DNA from: an uncultured Hyphomicrobiales bacterium
GTDB taxonomy: Bacteria; Pseudomonadota; Alphaproteobacteria; Rhizobiales; Beijerinckiaceae
NCBI GenBank assembly: GCA_903847605.1
Contig: CAINED010000021.1
Location: 62,001-126,000, forward strand
DNA: 64,000 bases
Reading direction: 5' to 3'
Shown here: one piece after another, positions 8,736 through 17,961 of the stretch
Layout of the letters: every line of letters begins with the position of its first letter
Numbering within the stretch: the first letter of the stretch is position 1
Made by a program: the position numbers and the translations under genes
Notes under the pieces: generated by a model
What the model saw: only the letters and a program-made list of their open reading frames with translations
What the model was told of the DNA's origin: nothing
Database searches by the model: none

Positions 8736-11620
8736 GCCGGGCTCTCTCCCCTGACCTCGCCGGCCTCCGGCGCTTTCCGCACGAAGACGAACTTCTGATA
8801 GACGAGCCCGATGCCGATCAGCACGAGGCCGAGGCCGATGAAGGAGAGAGCGCGCAGAACGCCTTCAAGTCCGGCCATATCGAAGAGGAAGACCTTCAGC
8901 ACACTGAGGACGATGAAGAGGGCGGAAGCAATGCGCACTTCCACCGAACGCCGCCACAACCCGTAAGCGAGCAAGGCGACGCCGAATGCGAGCCAGACCA
9001 CCGAATAGGTGTACCATTCGCCATCGCTCGTTACGCGCAGCAGATGGATATGCGCGCCCTGAAATGCACGGCGTACCTGCAGGCTGAGATAGCCGAAGAT
9101 GAGCCCGACCGCGAGAATGCGCATCATCATCACATACCACGATGGCCGCACGCCATCGGCCAGACGGCCGATCAGGAGCGCCATCAGTCCGGGCATGAGA
9201 TAGGCGAGCATGAGCGCATTGAAGATGGGCCCGCCTTCGACCGGATTGGCGCGCGTGGCAAACAGCGGATTTGCAACGAGGCCGAGACCGAGACCGGCGA
9301 TTGCTACAGTGCCGATACCGAAGATGTAGGATGCCACGTTCATGACAATGGAGCGTCTGCGCAGATCAAGCCGCATCAGCACCAGCGCGAAGGCGAGCGA
9401 GGCAATCGTGAAGAGGCCGACTTCGATGGTCTTCGACGTCTTCGCATAGGGATCGCCGCCATTGATGAAGTGGCGAATCTCGAAGAAGACGAGCAACGCC
9501 GAACACATGATGGCGAGCGCCTGCGCGACGCGCACGGGAATGTCCTCGCCGCGTGCGATACGCATAAGACGTGCCGCATAGCCGAAAGCGAGCGCAGGAA
9601 TGCCATAGCCGAACAGCAGCCAGTTCAGGATCGGCGTCGTACCGATTTCTGCGGAAATGCGCGGCTCCCAGAGATAGCGCGCAGCGACAGCAGCGCCGAG
9701 GCCGACGACACACAGGCGCAGCGCCGGTATATCGAGGCGCACCGAAACGAAGGCCGCGCCGAGCGCGGCGAGTGCGAGCGCGACCGTGAGCGCGCCGCCA
9801 TCCAGCACCATCACAAAGCCCAGCGCGAGCGCGCCGATGGCGCCGCTGGCAAAAATGCCGAGGCCGAGATTCCACGCCGCCGGTTCGCCCTCGCGCACAC
9901 CACTGCGGAAGAGATGCGCCAGCACGGTGAAGCCGACGGCAAGACCCGCCGCCAGCGAAGCATAATATGTGCTCGTCGTGCCGCCGGTGACGCGCAGATA
10001 GCCGACGATGAGCGCAAGCAGCGGCGTCAGCACGGCGACGGCCGCGTAAATCGAGGCGAAATGAATCTTGAGTTGCGGCCCGCGCAAGACGCGCCAGGCT
10101 CCCGCTGCAGCAATGCCCAGTGACGCGACAAATCCAAAGACAGCGAAAGCGCCTATCGAATGCGGCATGAGCGGCAAGTCGATGGCGACTGTGGTCGTCG
10201 CTCGCGCATCGTCTGCGTTGCGCCAGAAGAGGAGCGTCAGGACACTCAGCAGACCCGCGACGGCAACGCCTGAAATGGCGGGCAAGGTCAGCACGCCGCT
10301 CGCGGCGAGAAGCGCGACAAACGCAAAGGCGCTCGCGATCCATGTCGTCGAAGGCGGCGCATCGGTTCCGTTCCAGATTAGGAGAACGGCGAACAGTCCT
10401 GCTGCGAGCGAAATGAACGACGCCAGCGGATCGAGCTTGGCTTCCTCCTCGTTCGCGCCACGCCATGGCTCGTAGCAGAAGATGAACAGGGCCAGCGCTA
10501 CATGAATGACGCCGTAGATCTGGCTCGCCTGATCGAAGCCCTCGCCGCCGTGAGTCATTAGCGCAAGGCCCCAGAGCCCTGCGCCGACCGCGGAGGCAAG
10601 CGCCAGCCACAGCCAGCGCCGCAAGCGCGCCAGCGCATAGGCCGCGATGCAAACGACCGTGACGTAGATCACGACAGGCCACGGCGCGGGCTTGCTGGAG
10701 GTGATCAGCAGCGGCGTCGCAAGCGCGCCGATGAGGCCGACGCCGGCGAGCATCGGCCCATGCAGCGCCGCCGCAAACATCGTCGCGACGCCGATCACGC
10801 CGAGTGCGACGAAGGTGAAGGCCGGGCCGATGAATTCATAGAGCGCATGCGCGGCATAGACCGAGCCGAAGAGGCCAATGGTGCCTGCCGCGGTCAGGAT
10901 CGCAGGAACGCTCGGGCGGGCAAAGCTGAACGTATCGGTCGCCTGCGCTACGTCGCCGGAGCCTTTCTCCTTGCGACGCATCCATTCGCCGGCCGCGACA
11001 AGCGCACCAGAGAACAACAGCCCCATGAAGATGCGCGCGCCCGGGCCGAAAAATCCCTGAATGATGGCCTGCCGCACCAGCAGCAGCGCGCCGACTGCGA
11101 GGGCCAGACCGCCGACCCAGACCGCCCAGCGCGTGCCGAGACGTTCTTCGAGGCTGGGGCCTGCTGGCTTCGGCCTGCGGGCATCGTAATCGGCAGCGCC
11201 GGGCATTTGCGGCGGCGGGGGCGTCTGCGCATCGCCGGTTGCGGCGGAGGGCGACGCGCCACCCGGCAGCGCCTCCGTCGAGGTTTCCGCGGGCGTCTCC
11301 TGCGGAAGCTGCGAACCGGGCAAAGGTTCGGTGCGGACGGGTTCGGGCTCTGCGGCCGGTTCGACGATTTTGATTTCTGTCTCCGGCTCGGCAGGCGGAG
11401 CCGCAGCCTCGGTCGCATCGCCGGTGGTTTCGGACGGCGGCGCGGCCCGTTGCAAGCCGCGCGCGAGCATGCGCTCGGCGTCGGCAATGCGCACTTCCAT
11501 CGCGCGCACTTTGCGCTCGGCGAGTTCGAGGCGCTTGCGCGCGCCGAGCGTCAGGAAAAACGCGATGGGACCAAGGAAGACATAACCGATGCCGAGAAGG
11601 CCGAAGAAGACATATTCCAT
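8732..11620 (-). CDS. large DUF2339 polytopic membrane protein
   Basis: The product has 962 residues from ATG 11620. One N-terminal membrane helix (about 1-25) is followed by a charged coiled-coil-like stretch (KRLELAERKVRAMEVRI) and a Pro/Glu/Ala-rich linker to about residue 150. The rest is a very long series of hydrophobic helices, more than twenty, starting near ERLGTRWAVWVGGLAL. This is the layout of DUF2339 membrane proteins, whose function is not known. The frame is open back to 11725, but that extension lacks a good start. It is coupled to the downstream peptidase gene. Confidence 0.8.
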   Translation of the reverse strand: MEYVFFGLLGIGYVFLGPIAFFLTLGARKRLELAERKVRAMEVRIADAERMLARGLQRAAPPSETTGDATEAAAPPAEPETEIKIVEPAAEPEPVRTEPLPGSQLPQETPAETSTEALPGGASPSAATGDAQTPPPPQMPGAADYDARRPKPAGPSLEERLGTRWAVWVGGLALAVGALLLVRQAIIQGFFGPGARIFMGLLFSGALVAAGEWMRRKEKGSGDVAQATDTFSFARPSVPAILTAAGTIGLFGSVYAAHALYEFIGPAFTFVALGVIGVATMFAAALHGPMLAGVGLIGALATPLLITSSKPAPWPVVIYVTVVCIAAYALARLRRWLWLALASAVGAGLWGLALMTHGGEGFDQASQIYGVIHVALALFIFCYEPWRGANEEEAKLDPLASFISLAAGLFAVLLIWNGTDAPPSTTWIASAFAFVALLAASGVLTLPAISGVAVAGLLSVLTLLFWRNADDARATTTVAIDLPLMPHSIGAFAVFGFVASLGIAAAGAWRVLRGPQLKIHFASIYAAVAVLTPLLALIVGYLRVTGGTTSTYYASLAAGLAVGFTVLAHLFRSGVREGEPAAWNLGLGIFASGAIGALALGFVMVLDGGALTVALALAALGAAFVSVRLDIPALRLCVVGLGAAVAARYLWEPRISAEIGTTPILNWLLFGYGIPALAFGYAARLMRIARGEDIPVRVAQALAIMCSALLVFFEIRHFINGGDPYAKTSKTIEVGLFTIASLAFALVLMRLDLRRRSIVMNVASYIFGIGTVAIAGLGLGLVANPLFATRANPVEGGPIFNALMLAYLMPGLMALLIGRLADGVRPSWYVMMMRILAVGLIFGYLSLQVRRAFQGAHIHLLRVTSDGEWYTYSVVWLAFGVALLAYGLWRRSVEVRIASALFIVLSVLKVFLFDMAGLEGVLRALSFIGLGLVLIGIGLVYQKFVFVRKAPEAGEVRGESPA

Positions 11621-11789
11621 GAGCGTTCCCGCGAATCCGGCTGCTGCGTCCGGGGCGCCGGTCGAGCTTGGCGCAATCGCATGAGCGGAACAAGCGGCCT
11701 GTGCGATTTCGCACATTGCCGCCAATTTCCGCGCTTTCTTGCGGGTCTAGCCACAACGACCCATATTCGATGGTAAATGGGAGATTGCA

Positions 11790-12905
11790 ATGCGCGTCGG
11801 CGTGCCGAAAGAAATCAAGGACAACGAATTCCGCGTCGGGCTGACGCCCTCCTCCGTCTCCGAACTCGTGCATCACGGCCACGAAGTGATCGTCGAGACC
11901 AACGCCGGCGCAGGAAGCGGGCTTTCCGACGGCGAATACGAAGCGGCGGGCGCTGCAATCGTTGCGTCTGCTGCGGATATTTTCACCCGCGCCGACATGA
12001 TCGTGAAGGTGAAAGAGCCGCTGGCGGGCGAGCGCCCTATGCTCCGACCGGGCCAGACTCTCTTCACCTATCTGCACCTCGCGCCGGACCGGCAGCAGAC
12101 GCTCGATCTCATGCAATCGGGCGCGACCTGCATCGCCTACGAGACCGTGACGTCGCCTTCAGGCACGCTGCCGCTGCTGACGCCGATGTCGGAAGTCGCG
12201 GGCCGGCTCGCGCCGCAGGTGGGCGCGCATTGTCTCGAGCGCGAGGCGGGCGGGCGCGGCGTGCTGCTCGGCGGCGTGCCCGGCGTGCCCGCCGGCGATG
12301 TCATCATTCTGGGCGGCGGGGTCGCGGGCTCGCATGCGGCCACCATCGCGCTCGGCATGGGCGCGAATGTCACCGTGGTCGACCGCAATCCCGAAGCGCT
12401 GCGCCGTCTCGACTTCCGCTTCGGCACCGGCGTGCGCACCATCTTTTCGACGCGCGCGGCCATAGCGGAAATCGTGAAGCGCGCGGACCTCTTGATCGGC
12501 ACGGTGCTCGTGCCCGGCGCCGCCGCGCCGAAACTCGTCTCGCGCGACATGGTGCGTTCGATGAAGAACGGCTCCGTCATCGTCGACATATCCATTGATC
12601 AGGGCGGCTGCTGCGAAACCTCGCGGCCCACATCGCATTCGCATCCGACCTATGTGGAGGAAGGCGTCGTGCACTACTGCGTGACGAACATGCCCGGCGC
12701 CGTGCCGCGCACATCGACATTCGCACTCAACAACGCCACCCTGCCCTTCGTGCTGGCGCTCGCCAACAAGGGCGTAACAAAAGCGCTCGCCGACGATCCG
12801 CATCTGCGCAACGGGCTGAATGTGTTTGCGGGCAAGGTGACGTGCAAGCCGGTGGCGGATGCGCATGGGCTGGAGTTTGTGGAGGCGGGGAAGGCAGTGG
12901 GGTAA
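11790..12905 (+). CDS. ald: alanine dehydrogenase
   Basis: The 371-residue protein has the expected length and opens with MRVGVPKEIKDNEFRVGLTP, a family signature. Substrate residues Lys75 (KVKEP) and His96 (YLHLAP), the NAD-binding GGGVAG at 175-180 and catalytic Asp270 (VDISIDQGG) are in place. It interconverts L-alanine and pyruvate plus ammonia with NAD. The start has GGGAGA upstream. It is transcribed away from the DUF2339 gene and is followed at once by a GC-rich palindromic repeat that may end transcription. Confidence 0.95.
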   Translation: MRVGVPKEIKDNEFRVGLTPSSVSELVHHGHEVIVETNAGAGSGLSDGEYEAAGAAIVASAADIFTRADMIVKVKEPLAGERPMLRPGQTLFTYLHLAPDRQQTLDLMQSGATCIAYETVTSPSGTLPLLTPMSEVAGRLAPQVGAHCLEREAGGRGVLLGGVPGVPAGDVIILGGGVAGSHAATIALGMGANVTVVDRNPEALRRLDFRFGTGVRTIFSTRAAIAEIVKRADLLIGTVLVPGAAAPKLVSRDMVRSMKNGSVIVDISIDQGGCCETSRPTSHSHPTYVEEGVVHYCVTNMPGAVPRTSTFALNNATLPFVLALANKGVTKALADDPHLRNGLNVFAGKVTCKPVADAHGLEFVEAGKAVG

Positions 12906-12907
12906 TT

Positions 12908-12944
12908 CCCCTCCCCGCTTGCGGGGAGGGGGTAGGGGTGGGGA
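12908..12944. repeat. GC-rich palindromic repeat, copy 2 (left border of HNH islet)
   Basis: The 11-bp palindrome at 12908-12931 continues into a tail reading TAGGGGTGGGG. It starts three bases after the ald stop. Its reverse complement, with two or three differences, is found at 14111-14146. The two copies therefore form inverted repeats around the HNH gene pair. Confidence 0.8.
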
Positions 12945-12947
12945 TTG

Positions 12948-13697
12948 TCACGCTGCCTTGAACACCTTCGTCCGGTGATAATTTAGAAATTGTGGATCGG
13001 GAAGAAATCGGTTCGGCAAGTTCAAGCGATCGCCACCAAGCGTGTGAATTTTGCTTCGTATGCCCAAGGGCAATCGCGGCGAATAGATCACGCTAAGATC
13101 GTCGTCAAACGAGACGAAGCCTCTGTCGAATGCGCGGTCATGCAGTGCGTTGAGGCAAATGCCGTTGCGTGGATTTGTTCGCGTCTTAGGGTCTACAGAC
13201 CAAGGTACTATGTGACTGGTCGTCAATAACTCCGTCTCAGCTATCCCGCTGACGGCGCATTTACAGTCATAGGAAGCAAGCACCATCTCACGAAAGAAGC
13301 CCTGATTAATTCGGATTTTCGAAAGACCGGGTGCGTCAATGCCTTCAGGCAGCGATGCAATGTACTCATCTTGCGCGGCTTCGTCGAACCCTTTGTTGGG
13401 CGAAACTTGCTCTGGCTGTTCGAGAAACTGATCGAGGTTCGTAAAGAACTCGTCCCACACAGCGCGATCTAGTGCGCTGGCGTTGGACATTCCTTTTCTG
13501 TCAATCGTTGGATCGAGACTGGCAAAATTGACCGCTTTCAGAGCAATTGCGCTGGGTGTGCGGCCGATTTCCGCCGCAAGTTTGATGATGTCGGGATTGC
13601 GCGAATGCAGCCGGCCGAAAGGTGTGCGGCAGTAGAGTTTCAAAACTTCAATGAGTTGTTCGCGGGTCCAAGGAATTCGCACGAAAGTTTCCCTCAA
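12948..13697 (-). CDS. HNH endonuclease-domain protein
   Basis: The 249-residue product ends in an HNH nuclease domain: CKCAVSG at about 145-151, TSHIVPWS with His162, then NGICLNALHD with Asn183 and His186. The N-terminal half (TREQLIEVLKLYCRTPFGRL) is common in putative HNH restriction endonucleases. DNA cleavage is the likely activity; defence or restriction is an inference. It overlaps the upstream small gene by 4 bases, and both are lower in GC than the flanking genes, which suggests acquisition. The pair is enclosed by inverted palindromic repeats. Confidence 0.8.
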   Translation of the reverse strand: MRETFVRIPWTREQLIEVLKLYCRTPFGRLHSRNPDIIKLAAEIGRTPSAIALKAVNFASLDPTIDRKGMSNASALDRAVWDEFFTNLDQFLEQPEQVSPNKGFDEAAQDEYIASLPEGIDAPGLSKIRINQGFFREMVLASYDCKCAVSGIAETELLTTSHIVPWSVDPKTRTNPRNGICLNALHDRAFDRGFVSFDDDLSVIYSPRLPLGIRSKIHTLGGDRLNLPNRFLPDPQFLNYHRTKVFKAA

Positions 13698-14029
13698 TCA
13701 AATACAATACATTCCGCTTCCGTGGGCGCAATTAGGCCCCAATCTCCAAAATAGCCAATATCTCCATTCTCAAATTTCGCGACGAGCAACTTGTCATGAT
13801 ATTTCATAACCAAACTATTTGCTTCCCATCTTTCCCAACCTGTCAGTTGTTCGGCAACTTCACAGTCCCTTGGCGTCTCAAAATATGCATACATGTTCTT
13901 GTAGGTTGAATGGATGCCAATACAGTTTTTAAGCTTCGGGCCGTTCGGTCCCCAGTCGTCGAGTTCTTCAGTCGGATGCTTGCGCCCATGCTGGATATAA
14001 AGATCAAAATTGCGACCTAACGTCGTCAT
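13694..14029 (-). CDS. small acidic protein coupled to the HNH endonuclease gene
   Basis: The product has 111 residues from ATG 14029, which is preceded by an AGGA box; the longer frame to 14062 has no good start. I do not recognise the family. It is rich in aromatic and acidic residues (ELDDWGPNGPK, GYFGDWGLIAPTEAECIVFD) and has no signal peptide or membrane helix. Its stop overlaps the HNH start, so the two are made together. A partner or immunity role for the nuclease is possible but rests only on the coupling. Base composition is clearly AT-richer than its surroundings. Confidence 0.6.
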   Translation of the reverse strand: MTTLGRNFDLYIQHGRKHPTEELDDWGPNGPKLKNCIGIHSTYKNMYAYFETPRDCEVAEQLTGWERWEANSLVMKYHDKLLVAKFENGDIGYFGDWGLIAPTEAECIVFD

Positions 14030-14110
14030 GATGGAAAATCCTATAAGAGGATATAGGGACACAACTGACTATAAATATAACACGACTAAAGCAAAAATCT
14101 AAAACGCTTT

Positions 14111-14146
14111 CCCCACCCCTGACCCCTCCCCGCAAGCGGGGAGGGG
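14111..14146. repeat. GC-rich palindromic repeat, copy 3 (right border of HNH islet)
   Basis: The 11-bp palindrome at 14123-14146 is preceded by CCCCACCCCTGA. This is the inverted counterpart of the copy at 12908-12944. It lies about 8 bases beyond the stop of the minus-strand Bug gene. Confidence 0.8.
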
Positions 14147-14154
14147 AAACACGC

Positions 14155-15150
14155 TCAATCCGGCTTGATGCCATTCTCCTTCACCACGTCGCCCCAGACT
14201 TTCATCTGCTGGTCGAAGAAATCGGCGAACGGCTTTGCGGGCGAAAGTTCGAGCTTCACCTGCTGGCCGGTTTCGAGTTTCGGGCGCACGGAAGCGTCTT
14301 CGAGCGACGCTTTAAGGTCCGCATAGATGCGATCCTTGATCGGCGCGGGCGTGTCAGCGCGCACGAAGACGCCCCACCAGGCATAGGCCTCGCTGCCGGG
14401 AAAGCCGGATTCGGCGATCGTCGGCACGTCTTTCAGCGTCGGCGCGCGTGTCGCGCCCGATTGCATCAAGGGGCGTAGCGTCTTCGCCTCGATCTGCGCC
14501 GACAGGAGCGCCGCAGAACCGATGATCAGATCGATATGGCCGCCGACGGCGTCGTTCACGGCTGGGCCACCGCCGCGATAGGGCAAGTGGCGCGTGACGA
14601 AGCCGCCCTTCTTGCCGAGCAGAACCATGAGCAGGTGGCCGAGCGAGCCGTTGCCGACCGTGCCGTAGGTGAGACTGTCGGGCTTGGCCTTCGAGGCGTC
14701 GATGACATCCTTCAGCGACTTGAACGGACGCGAGGGATGGCAGGCGAGCACCATCGGCGCGGTGCCGATGAGCATGACCGGATCGAGATCCTTCTTCGAG
14801 TCGTATTGCAGCGGCAACAGCGCGGGCAGCACGGCGTGGGAATCGAAGACGACGAGTATGTTTGTGCCGTCAGGCGCGGATTTCGCAACGCTGTTGGCCC
14901 CGACCGCGCCGCCCGCGCCCGGCCGGTTCTCGACGACGACCGTTGCGCCAAGGCGCTGCTGCAGGCCCGGCTGCATCATGCGCGAGATGGCGTCGACCGA
15001 TCCGCCGGGCGGAAAGGGCGATACGATCTTGATCGTCTGGCCCCTGGCCCAGTCCGGCGTTTGTTGCGCCAGAGCGCGCCACGGCAGAACCACCGTACCA
15101 AAGCCCGCGCCCATTCCTGCGCCAAAAGCGCGCCGCGAAATCCTGTCCAT
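14155..15150 (-). CDS. TctC/Bug-family binding protein with Tat-like signal
   Basis: The product has 331 residues from ATG 15150, which has an excellent AGGAGGGG box 6 bases upstream; the longer frame is not needed. The N-terminus ISRRAFGAGMGAG looks like a twin-arginine signal and ends near RALAQQ. The mature part shows the Bug hallmarks IVSPFPPGGSVDAISRMM, VVENRPGAGGAVGANSVA and a PDGT turn. It binds an organic acid in the periplasm, but the ligand is unknown. No transporter subunits adjoin it. A GC-rich palindrome follows its stop. Confidence 0.88.
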   Translation of the reverse strand: MDRISRRAFGAGMGAGFGTVVLPWRALAQQTPDWARGQTIKIVSPFPPGGSVDAISRMMQPGLQQRLGATVVVENRPGAGGAVGANSVAKSAPDGTNILVVFDSHAVLPALLPLQYDSKKDLDPVMLIGTAPMVLACHPSRPFKSLKDVIDASKAKPDSLTYGTVGNGSLGHLLMVLLGKKGGFVTRHLPYRGGGPAVNDAVGGHIDLIIGSAALLSAQIEAKTLRPLMQSGATRAPTLKDVPTIAESGFPGSEAYAWWGVFVRADTPAPIKDRIYADLKASLEDASVRPKLETGQQVKLELSPAKPFADFFDQQMKVWGDVVKENGIKPD

Positions 15151-15324
15151 TGAACCCCTCCTGATCCCCGCCCGAACATTGCGCATTGGCGGGAAATTGC
15201 AAGGGACGGGCAACTCACGCTGCGGCATGTGCAAATCGGCGATCCCGCGCCAACAGCCCTTCTTGGCCAAGGCGGGAAGGGTTAGTGTTCGCGTTCACGC
15301 TTCCGATTCCCGGGTTCAGCTTTC

Positions 15325-17148
15325 ATGCCCGTCCGCCGCCTCGATCCCATTCTCGTCGACCGCATCGCAGCGGGCGAGGTGGTGGAGCGTCCGGCGTCGG
15401 CCGTGAAGGAACTCGTCGAGAATGCGCTCGACGCCGATGCGCGGCGTATCGACATCGCGCTCGAGTCCGGCGGGCGAAAACTCATTCGCGTCACCGACGA
15501 CGGGCGCGGCATGGGGCCTGACGATCTCGCGCTGGCTGTCGAACGCCACGCGACCTCGAAGCTGCCGGATGGCGATCTTTCGAACATTGCGACGCTGGGC
15601 TTTCGCGGCGAGGCCTTGCCTTCCATCGGCTCCGTCGCCGAACTCGATATTCTCTCGCGCGAGCGCGATGCCGCCAATGCTTTCGCCATTCGTGTCGATC
15701 AGGGCCGCAAGAGCGTGGTCATGCCTGCGGCGGGTTCGCAGGGCACGCGCGTCGAAGTGCGCGATCTCTTCGCCGCGACACCTGCCCGCCTCAAGTTTCT
15801 CAAGAGCGATCGCGCGGAAGCGCAGGCCGTCGCCGATATTGTGAAGCGTCTGGCGATGGCGCATCCGCAGGTGCGATTCTCGCTCGGCGGCGATCATCTC
15901 TCCGGTCTCGACTATGCGGCCTGCCCCGAGGGCGCGGAGGGATGGCTGATGCGCATTGCGCAGGTGCTGGGCCGCGACTTCCGCGAGAATGCGCTCGCCA
16001 TCGACGCGCAGCGCGAGGGCTTTCGCATCCGCGGCTTTGCGGGCCTGCCGACCTTTCATCGCGCCAATGCGATGGCGCAGTTCATGTACGTGAACGGCCG
16101 GCCTGTGCGCGACAAGCTGTTTCATTCGGGCGTACGCGCCGCCTACATGGATTATCTGCCGGGAGACCGGCATCCCGCGCTGGCGCTGTTTCTCGAATGC
16201 GATCCGCATCTCGTCGATGTGAACGTGCATCCCGCGAAAGCCGAAGTGCGTTTTCGCGATGCGGGCCTCGTGCGCGGCCTCATCATCGGCGCGCTGAAGG
16301 AAGCGCTGGCCGGCGCGATGCATCGCGCGACGACGACGGGTGGAGCGAACACGATCAACGCTTTGCAGCAGCGATCCTTCGCGCCACCGCAGTTTTCGCG
16401 GCCGTTCCCAGCCGCACCCGCGAACTGGGACTGGCGGCAATCTCCGAACATGCCGTCTGCGCCATCGACCAACGGCTTTCACGAAGCCTCGCAGGCCGCC
16501 TTCGCGCATGACGCCACGCCATCCGCAGACATGCGCGCGCACCATGCGCCGTTAGAGGAAAATGCCGAGAGCCATCCACTCGGGGCGGCGCGCGCGCAAT
16601 TGCACGACACCTATATCGTCGCACAGACGAAGGACGGCATCGTCATCGTCGACCAGCATGCGGCGCACGAGCGGCTCGTCTACGAACGGCTGAAGCGCCA
16701 GAGAGACGAGCATGGTATCTCAAGCCAGATGCAGCTCATCCCCATTGTGGTTGAGATGGACGGCGCCGATGTGGACCGGTTGCTGGAACATCAGGGCACG
16801 CTGGCGGGGCTCGGTCTCGTTCTCGACAGTTTTGGACCCGGCGCGGTCGCCGTGAGCGAAACGCCCGCGATGCTCAAGGGCGACATGACCCGCCTCGTGC
16901 GGGATATTGCCGACGCATTGGCCGAGGATGGCGCGACGACGCCGCTGGAACGCCGCATCGATCATGTGCTGGCGACGATGGCCTGCCATCATTCCGTACG
17001 CGCCGGGCGGCGATTGACCGGCGAGGAAATGAACGCATTATTGCGCGAGATGGAATCGACGCCCGGATCGGGCCAATGCAATCACGGGCGTCCGACCTAT
17101 GTCGAGTTGCGCCTCGCCGACGTGGAGCGCCTGTTTGGCCGCAAATGA
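15325..17148 (+). CDS. mutL: DNA mismatch repair protein MutL (endonuclease type)
   Basis: The 607-residue protein begins with the GHKL ATPase: AAGEVVERPASAVKELVENALDA split across residues 12-35, DDGRGM near 57-62, and GFRGEAL near 93-99. The C-terminal domain carries DQHAAHERLVYE at 443-454, which fits the DQHA-x2-E-x4-E nicking motif, followed by ACHHSVRAG and CNHGRPT. It is therefore the endonuclease form of MutL, as expected where MutH is absent. A proline-rich linker joins the halves. Downstream genes follow on the same strand. Confidence 0.96.
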   Translation: MPVRRLDPILVDRIAAGEVVERPASAVKELVENALDADARRIDIALESGGRKLIRVTDDGRGMGPDDLALAVERHATSKLPDGDLSNIATLGFRGEALPSIGSVAELDILSRERDAANAFAIRVDQGRKSVVMPAAGSQGTRVEVRDLFAATPARLKFLKSDRAEAQAVADIVKRLAMAHPQVRFSLGGDHLSGLDYAACPEGAEGWLMRIAQVLGRDFRENALAIDAQREGFRIRGFAGLPTFHRANAMAQFMYVNGRPVRDKLFHSGVRAAYMDYLPGDRHPALALFLECDPHLVDVNVHPAKAEVRFRDAGLVRGLIIGALKEALAGAMHRATTTGGANTINALQQRSFAPPQFSRPFPAAPANWDWRQSPNMPSAPSTNGFHEASQAAFAHDATPSADMRAHHAPLEENAESHPLGAARAQLHDTYIVAQTKDGIVIVDQHAAHERLVYERLKRQRDEHGISSQMQLIPIVVEMDGADVDRLLEHQGTLAGLGLVLDSFGPGAVAVSETPAMLKGDMTRLVRDIADALAEDGATTPLERRIDHVLATMACHHSVRAGRRLTGEEMNALLREMESTPGSGQCNHGRPTYVELRLADVERLFGRK

Positions 17149-17173
17149 TTGTCTCGACGACGATCTCATCCGC

Positions 17174-17893
17174 ATGATCCGCGATGTCGCGGGCGAGGCG
17201 GAAGAAGCGGCGATTCGGAAAATGCAAGCGGCGTCCATTCGCGCGGCCGAAGTTTACCAGGACATCGCGGACGTGCGCGATTTCACGCGGCCTTTTGTCG
17301 TCAGAAATTTTTCCGGTCTGTCGCGCGATCGAAACCTGTTCGAGCATGAATTGTCGCGCGAGCCGGAAATCTGGGGTTACGACGCATCGCCGCTGGACAA
17401 CAGCGAGGTCGATGCGATTACGCTGCCGGGCGCGGAAGTCCTCGCGCGCTATCGCAAGCGCAATCTCGCATTCAATATCGTCGACAGCGAATGCAGCGAT
17501 CCCTCACCACTGCTGACGCAATGGCCGCGAGACATGCTGAAAGTCCCGCCTTCGGTGTCGTGGATTCTCACGCTCGCGCCGGCGCGCACCTACTTTCACT
17601 GCGATCCGCCCTATGGCGACTGCTTCATGTATCTGTGCGAGGGTCACAAGGTCTGGCTGTTCATCACACCCGGGGACATTGCGGAGATCGAGCGGCGGCA
17701 CGGCTTTGAAACAGTCAATCGCCTGCCACTCTCTGAACTGCTGGCGCTCGACGGCGGCTTTCTGCGCGGGCGCATTGTGATCGGCGAAATCCGTCGCGGC
17801 GATTTCGTGTATTTCCCGCAGGACTGGGCGCATTACGTGCGCACGCTCGAAGACAGTTTCGGTTACGGCGGCTATTTCGGCGGCGAAGAATAA
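17174..17893 (+). CDS. cupin/JmjC-like Fe(II)/2-oxoglutarate oxygenase
   Basis: The 239-residue product has a JmjC-type iron site: His142 and Asp144 in YFHCDPPYGDCFM, and distal His220 in YFPQDWAHYV. The lysine of GHKVWLFI is placed like a 2-oxoglutarate ligand. Such cupin_8 proteins hydroxylate proteins, RNA or small molecules. ATG 17174 gives a normal start 25 bases after mutL; the frame is also open into the mutL end. The substrate is unknown. A link to repair is suggested only by adjacency. Confidence 0.7.
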   Translation: MIRDVAGEAEEAAIRKMQAASIRAAEVYQDIADVRDFTRPFVVRNFSGLSRDRNLFEHELSREPEIWGYDASPLDNSEVDAITLPGAEVLARYRKRNLAFNIVDSECSDPSPLLTQWPRDMLKVPPSVSWILTLAPARTYFHCDPPYGDCFMYLCEGHKVWLFITPGDIAEIERRHGFETVNRLPLSELLALDGGFLRGRIVIGEIRRGDFVYFPQDWAHYVRTLEDSFGYGGYFGGEE

Positions 17894-17961
17894 ACCCACG
17901 TGCGCATTCGCACGGCGCAACTTTCGATCCTTGCTATGTGCAGTCCGTGGAGTACACGGCG

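Noticed and set aside
9044-10123. 359-codon plus-strand frame
   Set aside because: Antisense to the DUF2339 gene, charged low-information sequence, no start signal.
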